From Pelobates cultripes (taxonomy: Eukaryota > Chordata > Amphibia > Anura > Pelobatidae), in the NCBI GenBank assembly GCA_933207985.1, contig OW240913.1, forward strand, positions 279,045,102 to 279,109,101: a DNA stretch of 64,000 bases, read 5' to 3'. Both the position numbers and the translations under genes were made by a program. Positions 33,878-45,790 of the stretch are shown here, piece after piece; the stretch's first letter is position 1; every line of letters begins with the position of its first letter. The notes below the pieces were generated by a model that saw nothing but the letters and a program-made list of their open reading frames with translations, had not been told where the DNA came from and did not search any database.

Positions 33878-34430
33878 GTGAGTGAATGTTGCAGATCTTT
33901 TGAAAAAGTTCCATTAATTTGCAAGTTTGATATAATTTATGATTAAATAAATTGTCTTGCAGAGGTGGATGAGCACTAACCCTAGAGGATGCATCCATCT
34001 TTGCACCATTGCCACTGCATTGAGTTGTAGTGATTAGGTTGACTCCAAGCTTCTCAGAGCAAAGACACAAGTACCATATGGTAGCATAGACAACCATACA
34101 TAGTATTAAAAAGAACAAATTAACTTGGAGATGTGCAAACAACATTTCTAGAGCCAGTTTCTAAAAGGAGTAGAAACGTTCCTTTGTTTTCAATGGTGAT
34201 ATGTTTATATGTATTTGTTTCATTTTGGTGTACATATAGTTAACTAGAATGTCACCACTGAATTCTGCGTAAGTCAACAAAGGATGCCGTTTGATAATTT
34301 ATTTGGATGTGTTTACATCCAAATTACAATTAATTTGTTTCAGCACCCATATTTTCCTTACTGACGCAAGTTTGTGGAAATACGAAGATTCTTGCCATGA
34401 CCAAATTAACAGTAACAGTTTTTAGTAAAT

Positions 34431-35957
34431 ATGGCTTCCTTCCCAAGGCGGGGCCTGAACACAGTCCAAGATGGCCACACGTTGCTGGAGCTCCTGAAGG
34501 AAATCCACAAGCCAAGCCGAAATCTGAACTATAATACCAGACCATTGGCTTACCCTCTATGTGATGCCCCTAGCATAAGTTGAGCCTGAAAGCAACTGAT
34601 TCTGACATGCATAACCCATGTAAGACTCCCTCTGCGGCCTTCTGGGGCACTCATGGTGGAGAAGCGGCCAATCCTCTGCCCATGTCTAGCAAGCATAGGA
34701 TTAAGAACCCTGTTCCCTCCTCCCCTCTGGACCGGTGAGGGTTATCCCGGTCTCCATGGAAACCCTCTTGAAGCCAAGTACTACAAAAGGCGTATTGCCG
34801 TGCAGTAGGAAGCTGAGGCCTAAAGAATCAAGATGGCCGCTGCGACTAGCCCCGCAGATCTGGGTCTTCACCAGGGGAGGCTTTTGACAAACTTTGTGTC
34901 CAATTCTGTGCGAAGCTGAGGGCTCAGATACCCACCTCTACTCCCATCAGCCAAAGCAGTGCATCCGGGTGCCACCCAGCGCCACGTGGCCAGCCCTCAC
35001 TCCTGCGGCAAACAGTGGATGACTTGGAGACAAAGGCGCAGGAGACCGCAGCATAAACGCCGAATGGAGGTGAGAAGCGCTCGGGGGCCGCACCTGACAC
35101 ATGCACACAGCATACCTACCATGGTTCCCCACAGATATGACCGCACGCGGATCACGAGAAGATGCCAGATGGGCCTGTGTAAATTCGCTGTCAGTGGATT
35201 TCCGCTGGGCAGAACAGGCAGCACACAATGTGGAGGATCGAACAGCAGGTTCCAGCCGGCACCTCGAGCTGCAAAGGGGCCCCCCATGCTCATAGCTTGC
35301 CATCTGCAGACATTGGTTGAGCGGCCGGACTTTCTGCACAAACAGGCACAGTGCTCCTCCACCCATGATGTTTTCTAGACCAGTACCCAGTGGCACAACA
35401 ACTATATTGTTTAATATGACAGTTCAGCATGTCTTCATTATTAATTCACCCTTCGTACCTACTCATGGTTTATCTTGTTTATTATAATTACACCTGTTAT
35501 CAATCCTTGGAAGAATGCCCTTGTTCCTCTTGGGCATCACACCAATTCTTATATTCTCGTTAGTTAAGCATGTATTATTATCACTATCAGTGATACATAT
35601 ACAGATTCTATACGCCTACACAGATTCTTCATGTCTAGATTATTTTCCTCCTTAACATTAGCATATGTCATGTAGCTTAGCTCTTGCCTTTACTCAACAT
35701 ATAGAATGTGTGGGCGTTACTTGCACATATTTCATTTTTATTTTAAAATAGAGGCTTGTCTAATCTCTGTGAACCGGTTTAAACGGTTCTAGTGTAATGT
35801 TGCGCTAGATACACAAACTTGTAGACACAAGTTATTATTCATGTGATATAGTGTTTTACTTGCTTATATTGAAACTGCCACTAATGTACTGTTGTACTTA
35901 ATGCTTAAACTATGCCTCAATAAAAACAAAGATTGGGGCGAAAAAAAATGGCTTCCT
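34431..35957 (+). mobile_element. Poly(A) retroelement (L1-like, internally deleted) with 10-bp target duplication
   Basis: ATGGCTTCCT is duplicated at 34431-34440 and 35948-35957. Between them, a GC-rich 5' part (AAGATGGCCGC, about 34440-35400) leads to an AT-rich 3' part ending CTCAATAAAAACAAAG...AAAAAAAA. The 5' style and the AATAAA-poly(A) end suggest an L1-type LINE lacking its ORFs. The overlapping frames on both strands at 34950-35400 are shadows of GC-rich sequence. Confidence 0.65.
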
Positions 35958-36160
35958 GACAGCCACAAGTGGTGCTTCAGCCTAGAGTTAAACTGGATTC
36001 TTCAGTCAAATACTTTTTGCTGTGCATACATTCTCCAGTTGAAAGAGATCACCGGTGACGTCAGCTTAAATGCTGACGTCAACGGAGGCAAGCTGGTGGC
36101 TGCAGCTGGGCAGGCTATTTGCGTGGTCCTGAAATAATTATTTTTGGAACTATAGTGTTT
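35958..36160 (+). repeat. T2-type MITE remnant
   Basis: GACAGCCACAAGTGGTGCTT and GGAACTATAGTG match the MITE interior and end. The neighbouring retroelement inserted at its edge. Confidence 0.4.
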
Positions 36161-37320
36161 ATTTTTTTCTTTATTTCTTTTTTTTTTTTTAGAGACTATA
36201 AAATAGCTTTGTATTTAATTGATAAAACTTGGTACATAGTATTTCCTCTTCGATACAGTGCATTTTAGTAACGTGCAAGTGGAGCTGACTTACAGCACCA
36301 TCTACTGATACTAGAACACTGTTATACATTACTATGTTCACTTTAAAAAAAAAAATAAATATCAAACCCGTAACTCTCATTTTTAAATACTATCCTGAAC
36401 CACTTAAGTATAAAACACAGGAAATAAGTAAAACCGTCTCTGGTTGCTACACTGATACTGAGCCAAAATATCTGTCACCAAAATTTGAATTCCATAGATG
36501 ACACTCTCTGGCCTAAGTCATCACATAACTTGTTTGTTTTATCATGTAATTACCGATTTATTTATTACATTTTTCTCTATATATTAATGCCTATATATGC
36601 CTATATATGGGGCTCTATGCAATGTTTGAATACATTATTTGAAGAGTCATTTAACAGAACTATTCTGAATAATTGGATAAATCAACCACTGCAATACAAC
36701 ACTATGAAAAAGGTATCAAATAAAAATGAGTTGGTTTGAAAGCGCAATTGCATCTGATTACATTCTCCTCTCATTTCCTTTCATCAACTTTCTTTGTGCC
36801 TGTCACATACATATTGCAAGTCTCATTAGTCTTGATATTATGGCACACACATTGCCTCAAAAACAGTGCTAGCTCTTTACAGAAATAGTTACATATTGTA
36901 CTAACGTTCACGCTAGTGAAACAACAGCTTTCCCATATTCCAAAAATAATAATAAATTACAAAAATACAAAAATTCACCACTTCTTTGCCGGGAAGCAAT
37001 AATTTCCTTGCTGTGAGTTAAAAAAACAAATCCCCTTCATCTGCACTGCAGAAAGGAAAGATACCTGCCAGCCGCAGGGAGCAGTTTCAAGTTTATACAC
37101 AAAAGGATAGTTTGCCATATGGCACTTATTGCAATGTGCATATTTTAACCTTCATTAATTGTATCAAGTATCTGCCTGTAAAAACTGCCATTGCTTCTCC
37201 TTAATTATCCGTACAGCTTGCAGTTTGCCTGCACATTTGAATTAAAATGAATAGCTTGAAAAATATATGTAGTTTAGTTTATTGCGTCTTTGAAAGTCAA
37301 TATATATATATATCATTTAT
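36161..37320. other. ascc3 intron B, unique-looking sequence
   Basis: No repeat is recognised. The stretch 36930-37260 has balanced composition and no repeat hallmarks. Confidence 0.4.
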
Positions 37321-38319
37321 TTAATTATTATAATTTTTTCTTTCCAGGAAGGAATGTAGTGACTGACAATCATGACCATACAGTCTGTTATTTGATTGAT
37401 TGTGAAAGTAATTGCTCTTACCATTAGGATGGAATTGTTCTATGTCATAAAAATGAAGTGTATTCCCCAGAGAAATCAGCTGTAAATATTATCTCTGCGC
37501 GAAGGAAATCTTTCCAGTTGTCACTTTGTTTGGGCCTCATTTTGCAGTGCAGAATATAGACAGTTGAGATTAAGTTCTGGGTCACCATTTGTACATCATG
37601 CTGTAGTAAAGGGCCGGTGCAAGGATTTTTGCTGCCGTAGGCAAAACAAATCTGTCCGCCCCATTTGCTCCACAGTGGTCCTGTAGGTTTAACCCTACAA
37701 GATAAAACACTGCCTTACCTTGAAGGGTTAAACAAGACTAGTGTTTTGGATCAAATCAAGCGTTTGATTATTTGTCTATCTACTCCTTTTCAAATTGATT
37801 GTGCGCATGTCTTCTAAAAGTAAATCACATTGGACACATTGCAGGTTTATGAAAGACTTCAGAATGGCGTTATTCCAGGGGGTGCGATTCCCTTTTAAAG
37901 CAGAAATACGTCATGTACAGAGTCACAGTTAACATAAAGTATACATCTTGTCTAAACCCACCCTACTGGGCGTGACCCCAGCATCATCACATGACATTTC
38001 TTTGTATCCCAGCCCCATTCCAGCTCCATTTTACTACACGTGGCATGTTTCTAGTGAGAGTCTTTACTTGAACAAAGGGAGCGGGGGAGGAGTTAGTAAA
38101 GGAAGCTGTTCTTTTAACACAGGAATTTGTTACAGGTGGCTTGCTCGATGGGAAGGGGGGAGGGTAGCTACATGTGAGGAATTTACAGAGGAAATAGTTA
38201 CTGAGCACACATGTATAGAAAAAATAGACATTTTATCCATTCAAGTATTTTGTCCATAACACTAGTAGCTGTCACAGTGACATCCACTAGAGACACCTTC
38301 ACTACAATGCCATGTTTAT

Positions 38320-38885
38320 ATATACACACACATACAGACTCTCACTCATTCACACTCAATGGTCCACACAATCACAATCAGTGACCAATGCACAGATACA
38401 TTCACTGACTCACGCAGAGTGACACACACACACACACACACTGACTTATGTAGACTGACATAACTGGCCCAAGCAGACACACGCACACACTGATCCAGAC
38501 TCAAGCAGACACACATACTGATCCAGACACATACACACAGACCCAAGCAGATAAAAAACAGACCCAATCAGACCCAAGCAGATACACACGCTGACCCATG
38601 CAGAAACACACACTGATTTAGATACACACACTGATTTAGATACACACACTGACTCATGCACACACAGACCCAAGCAGACTCGCACACTGATCCAGATACA
38701 CACACTGACCAAAGCAGACACACAGACCGAAACACACACACACACACACACACTAATCCAGACATACACAGACCCAAGAAGATACACATACTGACCAAAA
38801 CAGACACACACACACACTGACCAAAGCAGACACACACACACACACACACACACACACTGATCCAGACACACACACGCTGACTCAA
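38320..38885. repeat. CA-rich minisatellite
   Basis: Irregular repeats of ACTGATCCAGACACACACAC and CTGACCCAAGCAGACACACA with CA runs of varying length. Long open frames on the minus strand here come only from the repeat. Confidence 0.95.
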
Positions 38886-38956
38886 GCCTGGCTGCCTTCG
38901 CTCTCTCTTAGCTCCGCCCCGCGATCCTCCCGCCCACTTGACCCTGAGTACAGTGT

Positions 38957-39036
38957 TTAACCCCTTAAGGACACATGATATGTGTGACATGTCATGATTC
39001 CCTTTTATTCCAGACGTTTGGTCCTTAAGGAGTTAA
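38957..39036 (-). mobile_element. 80-bp palindromic mini-MITE, second copy
   Basis: TTAACCCCTTAAGGACACAT at left and GGTCCTTAAGGAGTTAA at right, inverted relative to 15578-15657. Confidence 0.85.
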
Positions 39037-39880
39037 GGGAGGGGGGCGTTTCTCAGTGCTCTTTACGTGCTGAAGTTGATGGCACAGGGCGCTAGTTTGC
39101 TCCCGCGAACAGGAAAGACAAACACTGTGACATTTGACTCCTTAGCTCTGATATACATATCTGTTTATTATATAGAAATTACATGACTTATCTTTTATTT
39201 TTTAGATAATGTTTTCAAACTCTGTAGTGCACAATGAGTAATGGCATCAATAAACTATTCTTCCTTCTCTGCGTTTTGACACCATGCAGTATGAGGGCAT
39301 TAGTGAGATTTACGGTCCTGGGAGAAGCTGCTATTATGACCCGCTGTCTTTTAAATTTTACCTTCTCCCAATAACGATGAGCTGGAAGAAGTACTGAGGT
39401 ATCCGAAATAGTGTGCTAGCATGTCATTATTGGGAGGTGAGAGAACATATTTTTGGACGCTGTAAATAGCTGTTATTCACTGTGACCTCTGCTCCCACAA
39501 ATCTGAGCCATACCAAGGCGTTCATCTCTAGAAATGGAGATATTCATAAATCACGTGAATCTTTTAGTTTGTAATGTTTTCAAAAACCCTAAATTGTAGA
39601 ATTTTAATATACAATTCACTTTTATGTTTTGTTGTTGTGTTTATTATTATTATTATTATCAGTATTTATTTACAAGTAATATTGACATAGACCAGAAGTG
39701 AGGAAGGCTCTGCTCATGCACACTTACTGGGTTAGGATTGTTTTTCAGACTTAGCCATACGTCACTGTCCATTCAGCTTCATCCCTTTTTATAGGTTAAA
39801 CTGGAGCAGGTTCCATTAAACAATCATTACACCTCAAGTATGGTGTGATATTCCAAATAACATCACTCCTTTACCTACAA

Positions 39881-40017
39881 CAGGGATAGGCAACCTTCGG
39901 CACTCCAGATGTTGTGGACTACATCCCCCCATAATGCACTTAAACCCATATTGCTGGCAAAGCATCATGGGAGGTATAGTCCAAAACATCTGGAGTGCCG
40001 AAGGTTGCCTATCCCTG
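39881..40017. mobile_element. hAT-type palindromic MITE, 137 bp
   Basis: CAGGGATAGGCAACCTTCGG at left is the reverse complement of the right end (CCGAAGGTTGCCTATCCCTG). The 8-bp flanks ACCTACAA (39873-39880) and ACCTAGAA (40018-40025) differ at one base, fitting an old hAT target duplication. The arms pair over most of the length. Confidence 0.9.
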
Positions 40018-40713
40018 ACCTAGAACATCCTTTGCTGAACTTGTTATTAAGAAAAAGAGAGGAAACACTAAATGGCCACTTGAGAAAAAAAACAAAAAAC
40101 ACTATTTTTAAGTTTTGTTTAGTGTTTATGTATATATTTACTTTTGCCCTTTATTTATCATTAACCTTAATTACAGGTATTGGTGCAGGGAGACTGATTG
40201 CTATTGCCTGTGAAAAGTTCCCATCTTTTGCAAAGAAAATGTGTGTTTGGGAGCTTTGTGTTTGCTTTTTGTTAATTTTAAAAACAAATCTTGGGTGTTT
40301 TTATTTTGTTTATTTTTTGCTTGTGCACAGTAAACATATCATTTTGATGGTAAATTTTCCAGTTATTTTGCAGTGTGAATTTCAGTGCACCGTTGGCTTA
40401 GTTTACATTTAACTTTCTGACGGTCACTAGAGGCATTTCCTCCTTCAGACCTTTGGAAATCAATGGTCTTCACATTTGGCATGATAAAGCTGAACGCATC
40501 CATTGCTGCTCATGGAGAACCACTAGATATGTTTTGCTATGAGAGCATTGGATTGTCAGAACAATTGATTTCTGCTTATTTGCCATAAGTCCCCAATGCT
40601 TGTCTGTGAAAAGCATTAGATTAGACCGTGATCGTCAAGCAGCATGGCTACCAAGAAGACACTGTTCTGAAGTTGGATTAGAGGTAAATTTTTTAGCATT
40701 CTAAATTTTAACC

Positions 40714-41000
40714 CCTTAAAAAGAGACATTAGTTACCCAGACCACTTCATCTCGCATTGCAGCTTTTTAGAAACTATGTTTGCCTTGCAAGGTTAAGTCC
40801 ACCTCTAGAGGATGTCAGTATGACAGCCACTAAAGGCGCTTTCAAAGACATACGCAATAGATCTCCTCTATAAGAATCATTGGATTGGATCATCGAGATG
40901 AAGGCCATGGGGAGATGGTAAGCAGCAGCAAGGGAGCCCCAGCCCTGGAGGAAGGTTAGGAAATCCTTTTTAAAAAAAATGTTTTTATTGCAAACGAGCA
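40714..41000. repeat. Degenerate T2-type MITE
   Basis: CCCAGACCACTTCATCT, GACAGCCACTAAAGGCGC and a TTAA at its left are typical of the family, but the right end is not clear. Confidence 0.4.
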
Positions 41001-41189
41001 ATAGTGTTAGAAGGATTTCATATGATCATTCAATGATTTGAAATGCTGCACACACAGATGTTAACCCCTCTGCTTTTAAAGGTGTAATTCTACTCTGGCC
41101 AAAACATAGGGATATCATTAAGAGTTCTGGGCTGGCTAATATCAATTCATTGCAAATTTCAATTCACGGACACCCATTGATTGATTGAG

Positions 41190-41410
41190 AATGGTCAGCT
41201 GATGCTCTCAACCAATCAAATGCGGCAGGATCGTAACCCAACGCTTGATGTCATAAAAATATCAGGAGCCTGGGAAGACGCAGGTAAGAGGACAAACGAT
41301 TACAAAACAGTTTGTCCCATTCACTTTGAATGGGGCCAGAGTACTCCTGGCATTATTACCATTACAGCGGGCTGTAGTGGTTATGATGGCTTGAGTAACC
41401 CTTTAAAACG
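41190..41410. repeat. Dispersed repeat, family shared with 45428-45790
   Basis: CTCAACCAATCAAATGCGG...GGTTATGATGGCTTGAGTAA and CCCTTTAA at the right end. The repeat at 45428-45790 begins in the inverse sense (GGGTTACTCCAACCTTATGA). Confidence 0.45.
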
Positions 41411-41439
41411 TCATGTTTTTTGTTTTGTTTTTATGTAGT

Positions 41440-41930
41440 GGTTTTGGTGTCCATAGCCTGTCCCGCCATTCTTTTTTATGTATGTTCTGCCTTTTAAGAG
41501 AAAAGGGAGTATTTACATTGTTCTCTACTAACACTTTTAGGTGCCGTCACTGAGACAGCCAATAGTGGCCTGTCTATATTTCTGTCCTTCAATCTTTGTA
41601 GGACCTACATTCACCGACTCCAAGCTATGCATCAAGATGCTGAACGCTTCCTGCAGAGATGCATAGGATTAGTGTATCTATGGAAGGAGATCTGATTAGC
41701 CCAGTATGGCATTTTGCTGCGCATGCATTGTAGCTTACCAGTGTCACCCTATTGGGAAGCTTTGGACTATCTGAAGTCATCTGTTTTATAAATGTGTGCC
41801 AGGAAGGCAAGCAGCAGTGCTGCGAGGGAGAAAAAAAATAAGGAAATCTCTCTCTTTTTCTTTTTACAGCTACTAGGGATGGGGGGTAATCTAAATGTGA
41901 CTATAATGCTATAGTGTTCATTTAAGAACG
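41440..41930. repeat. T2-type MITE, diverged
   Basis: TAGTGGTTTTGGTGTCCATAG at left, an AAGAGAAAAGGGAGTATTTAC hairpin half, GAGACAGCCAATAGTGG in the middle and ATAATGCTATAGTGTTCATTTAA at right. Confidence 0.5.
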
Positions 41931-42637
41931 CACATTCTGTTTTTCTTCTTCCTTTTTTTTAGGGCTAAAACACATAGGATCTCGCAGAACTAGACTGGGT
42001 TAAACATCAATTCCAACATAAATAAGCAGTACCTATACCCGCCCCATCCCATCACTTAGTGAGAGAAAAAAAATAAAAATCAATGTGTGAAGTCATTTGC
42101 TGATATTCTCTTGCTGTCATTGCCTTGCACATAGGTTATATTCTGCCTATGTAGTATTATTGGAGACTATAATCCTTTTTTTAATGTTTTTTTTCAATAT
42201 TGGTCTTCTTGGTGGGGGATAGAATTTTTGCTGCTATCATCAACCGTTAGCGCCCAGAAAGTACACTACATTCTCTGCTCTGCATTCTCCTTTTAAAGGT
42301 ATTTAGAACATTTAGCTTCCGTGCATTTTGGCTGATTCCATCATTCATCTCGCAGGTTGTGTTATTGAATTCCTTTGCAATTTTGGCATCAATTACTGAT
42401 GTATTGGTTAACACTCCTTATGGCCGTTTTACTACGGCTCATTGAATCTAGTCCAATATCTCAACTTGTAAATTACAAAAACAAAACAAACCCAGTAAGC
42501 GCTACATTGTACAGATGTTATCATTAATCAAGAAGTGAACTATATTTAAATAAGAATCTAGTGGATTTTAAAAAAAGTTGTTTTATACTGTGCTCCCTGT
42601 GTTTATCATTAAAGGGAAAAAATATATGTATATATAG

Positions 42638-42657
42638 AGTGATTGTTTCTCTAGTTT

Positions 42658-42703
<46 letters not shown>

Positions 42704-42732
42704 CTTCCAAACAAACTAGAGAAACAATCACT
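42638..42732. repeat. Palindrome with (TA)n core
   Basis: Positions 42638-42660 and 42710-42732 are perfect inverted repeats of 23 bp (starting AGTGATTGTTTCTC) flanking about 38 bases of pure TA. Together they can fold into one long hairpin. Confidence 0.9.
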
Positions 42733-42979
42733 GTTATTGGAATTCTCAGTGTGGATTTTAATGGCGTACTGTAATGTGTTGAGATTTGACTTCAATAAGA
42801 GCTATTTTTGTTTTGAGTCTCAGCGGCTTCAAGCACTGGAGCGCAAGGGAATATAAAATAATCCATACATTGGATTATGATTTTGCTATTGTAATATTCA
42901 TTATATTGTACGTTTCCTGGGCCATGAAAAAAGATAATGATAAACCACACATATATAAAAATATTCTTTCCATAAATAA

Positions 42980-42984
42980 ATATA

Positions 42985-43019
<35 letters not shown>

Positions 43020-43020
43020 C
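42980..43020. repeat. (GT)n(AT)n microsatellite
   Basis: GTGTGTGTGTGTGTATATATATATATATATA compound run. Confidence 0.9.
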
Positions 43021-43179
43021 TAATTTGCATATGCTTACCTAGAATCCCATGCAGCGGTCACTGCAAATTTGAGATTTCTGTAGGAAAAGCAAGTCTTATG
43101 ACTTGACTCATTGTGTGCAGATCTGTGTTTAACAATGTATTGACTCTTTCTATATATACCTATACATACTCCAAAAGAA

Positions 43180-43280
43180 AGCCAGCACTCAAGGACTTCA
43201 ACATAAAATATGTAGGCTTTAATCCAAGCAGTAAGTCAACGTTTCAGTTCACTACAGTGAACTTTCTTCAGGACACCTAT
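43180..43280 (-). repeat. Penelope-terminal-like repeat, copy 2
   Basis: Read on the minus strand: GTCCTGAAGAAAGTTCACTG, TAGTGAACTGAAACGTTGAC and AAGTCCTTGAGTGCTGGCT, followed within 30 bp by a TA-rich tract. The core is more canonical than in copy 1. Confidence 0.6.
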
Positions 43281-43299
43281 ACATATACATACCGACACT

Positions 43300-43725
43300 C
43301 TTCACTTACCGACCGAGTACCGTTCCTACGACCCGGTCGTAGAATGAATTGGTCGGTAAGGAGGAGTTAAGGGATTCCCTGCTCTGCTGCGTTCTTCTAT
43401 GCCCGGGGAAAGGTCCCTGAACATAGACAAATGCAACAGAGCAGGAAATCTCTCTAATCTATGTTCGGGGAAATGTCCCCAAACATAGATTTAAGGGATT
43501 CCCTGCTCTGGTGCGCATGTCTGTGTTCAGGGACATTTCCCCAAACATAGTCGAACGCACAAGAGCAGGGAGTCCCTCTAATCTATGCTCAGTGAAATTT
43601 CCCCAAACATAGATTAGGGGGATTGCCTGCTGTGTTGTTTGTCTATGTTCGAGGAAATATCCCCGAGCATAGAAGAACGCAGCAGAGCAGGGGATCCCTC
43701 TAATTCCCACGACGGCTCGCACTTA
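43300..43725. repeat. Palindromic minisatellite, about 122-bp period
   Basis: GGATTCCCTGCTCTG-like starts recur at about 43372, 43496 and 43617. Within each unit TCTATGTTCGGGGAAAT is followed by its near inverse CCCCAAACATAGA, and GCAGAGCAGGG by its inverse, so every unit is built of dyads. Frames on the minus strand are repeat artefacts. Confidence 0.85.
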
Positions 43726-43944
43726 CCACCAATACATATGTGTACGGGTGGTTCTATGGTTTTACGTATCAGGATATAATACCAATCATCTGTTCCTAAG
43801 CAGGTTTTCAAATTAGGTAAATACAACTTTAGATGAACAACAACATATGTTTACACATATTACACTGGCATGATTTAAAAAAAATAAAATAAAGCCAAAA
43901 TATAAGGCATACAAATGCTACTGTCTACGGAAATGAACATATAC

Positions 43945-45352
43945 TGTTGATTTAATGCTTGCTTGTAATTTTTCTGGATTTAATTTCCGGTCATGTCAAA
44001 CTAACTTGATTGCATTCTACGAAGAAGTAAGTAGAAGTATAGATCAGGGTGTTGCAGTGAATGTGATCTATTTGGATTTTGCCAAGGCATTTGATACAGT
44101 TCCACACAATAGATTAGTGTTCAAACTCAAGGAAATTGGTCTAGATGAAAATGCTTGTTCTTGGGTAGAATATTGGCTTAAAAACAGAGTACAAAGAGTT
44201 GTCATTAATGGTCAATTTTCAAGCTGGACAGAGGTGGCAAATGGTGTCCCTCAGGGGTCTGTTCTGGGACCCCTTCTATTTAACATGTTTATAAATGATC
44301 TTGAAAAAAACATTGAGAGTCATGTTTCAGTGTTTGCAGATGACACAGAACTCTGTAAAATAATACAATGTGAGCAAGATATTACTTTGCTGCAGAGGGA
44401 TTTAGATAGACTGGGGGACTGGACACTCAAATGGCAGATGACATTTTATGTTTAAAAATGCAAAGTTATGCACTTTGGCCTAAAGAATATACAAGCAACA
44501 TATACCCTTAATGGAAGCAAATTAGGGATAACAATACATGAAAAGGACTTGGGAATTGTTATAGACAAACAATGCAACAATGTGCAATGTCAATCAGCTG
44601 TGGCTAAGCCCAGTAAGGTATTGTACTGCATGGAAAAGGGCATTCATTCTCGGAATGAGAATATCATTTTGCCTCTTTATAAATCACAGGTAAGACCACA
44701 TATTGAATATGCTGTGCAATATTCAAGACCTGTTCTAAAGAAGGATATTATGGCACTAGAAACAGTGCAGAGGAGGGCTACACAATTAATAAAAGGAATG
44801 GAACATATCAGCTATGAAGGTTAACAAATTTAAACCTATTTAGTTTAGAAAAACGTCGCCTGAGAGGGGATATGAGAACATTATACAAATAATTCCAGGG
44901 CCAATACAAACCATTGTGTGGAAATCTATTCACAAACCAGACTTTACATAGGACACAAAGTCATGTGTTTAGACTGGAAGAAAAAAGATTTTGTCTAAGG
45001 CAAAGGAAAGGTTTTTTTTACTGTAAAAACAATAAGGATGTGCAATTATCTGCCTCAAAAATTGGTTTTATCAAAGTCCATACAGATGTTCAAACAGCTA
45101 CTATATGCATACTTGCAAAAACAGAATATTCAAGGCTATAATCTTTCAATGTAGGGTAATAACTGCTTGATCCAAGGATAAATCTGACTGCCATTCTGTG
45201 GTCAAGAAGGATTTTTTTTTCTTAGCTTGATGCAAAATTGGAAGTGCTTCAAACTGGGTTTTTTGCCTTCTTTTGGATCATCAGCAAAAAACAAATGTGA
45301 GGAAGGCTGAACTTGATGGACAGAAGTCTTTTTTCAGCTATGTAACTATGTC
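43945..45352 (+). pseudogene. CR1-clade LINE reverse transcriptase and 3' UTR
   Basis: The + frame 43955-44455 reads EVSRSIDQGVAVNVIYLDF, AKAFDTVPHNRL (motif A), NGVPQGSVLGPLLFNMFIND and VFADDTELCK (FADD catalytic box), ending in WQMTFYV before a stop. Then 44468-44824 continues with MHFGLKNIQ, EKDLGIVIDKQ and YKSQVRPHIEYA, the region after reverse transcriptase in CR1. The 3' end CTTGATGGACAGAAGTCTTT...AACTATGT is the characteristic CR1 tail. Such proteins copy their RNA at the target. It is 5'-truncated (no endonuclease) and broken by stops at 44453-44455 and 44822-44824. The catalytic FADD is preserved. Confidence 0.85.
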
Positions 45353-45427
45353 ATTTTAATGTTGCTGTTAGGACTTTCTGTGTTGATTAAATTATGGTCA
45401 TCTGTGTAAAAACTAATTAATGTGGAC

Positions 45428-45790
45428 TATTTAAATGGGTTACTCCAACCTTATGATGGTAAGAGTACCCTGTTTCCTGTTAATGCTACAAACCATTATG
45501 CAACAGTTTGCCCTATTATCTTGATCACGCTGAGTTCCTGGTCTGCTTTGTAGTCCGGTTTACAACATATGGCTTCAACAAAGCTGCCGCTCAGCTGACC
45601 ATCTCAGCCAATGAATGAGCATCCGCAAATAGAAATGTGCACAGAATCTGTACTAGCCAACATGACACTGCTAGAGGTGTATGTTGAGTTAAACCTCTGG
45701 CAGCAGTGAGGTTAAATTCCATTTGTGCAGCATTTACTAGCGAAACACTGTACAATACATGACCACTTCAAATTACTCTAAGGGACAATA
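45428..45790. repeat. Dispersed repeat related to 41190-41410
   Basis: TTTAAATGGGTTACTCCAACC at left, CATCTCAGCCAATGAATGAGC in the middle. Immediately follows the CR1 tail. Confidence 0.4.

Noticed and set aside
34947..35396. Four overlapping open frames on both strands
   Set aside because: They lie in the GC-rich 5' part of a retroelement. No frame has a recognisable domain and both strands are equally open.
38446..38990. Two overlapping minus-strand open frames of about 140 residues, rich in Cys and Val
   Set aside because: They are translations of the CA-rich minisatellite, and other frames of the repeat are equally open.
39909..40412. 167-residue + strand frame with hydrophobic stretches
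   Set aside because: It begins inside the hAT MITE and continues into AT-rich intron sequence. The hydrophobicity comes from T-rich DNA.
43459..43826. Minus-strand open frames in the palindromic minisatellite
   Set aside because: Repeat artefacts without domain or start context.
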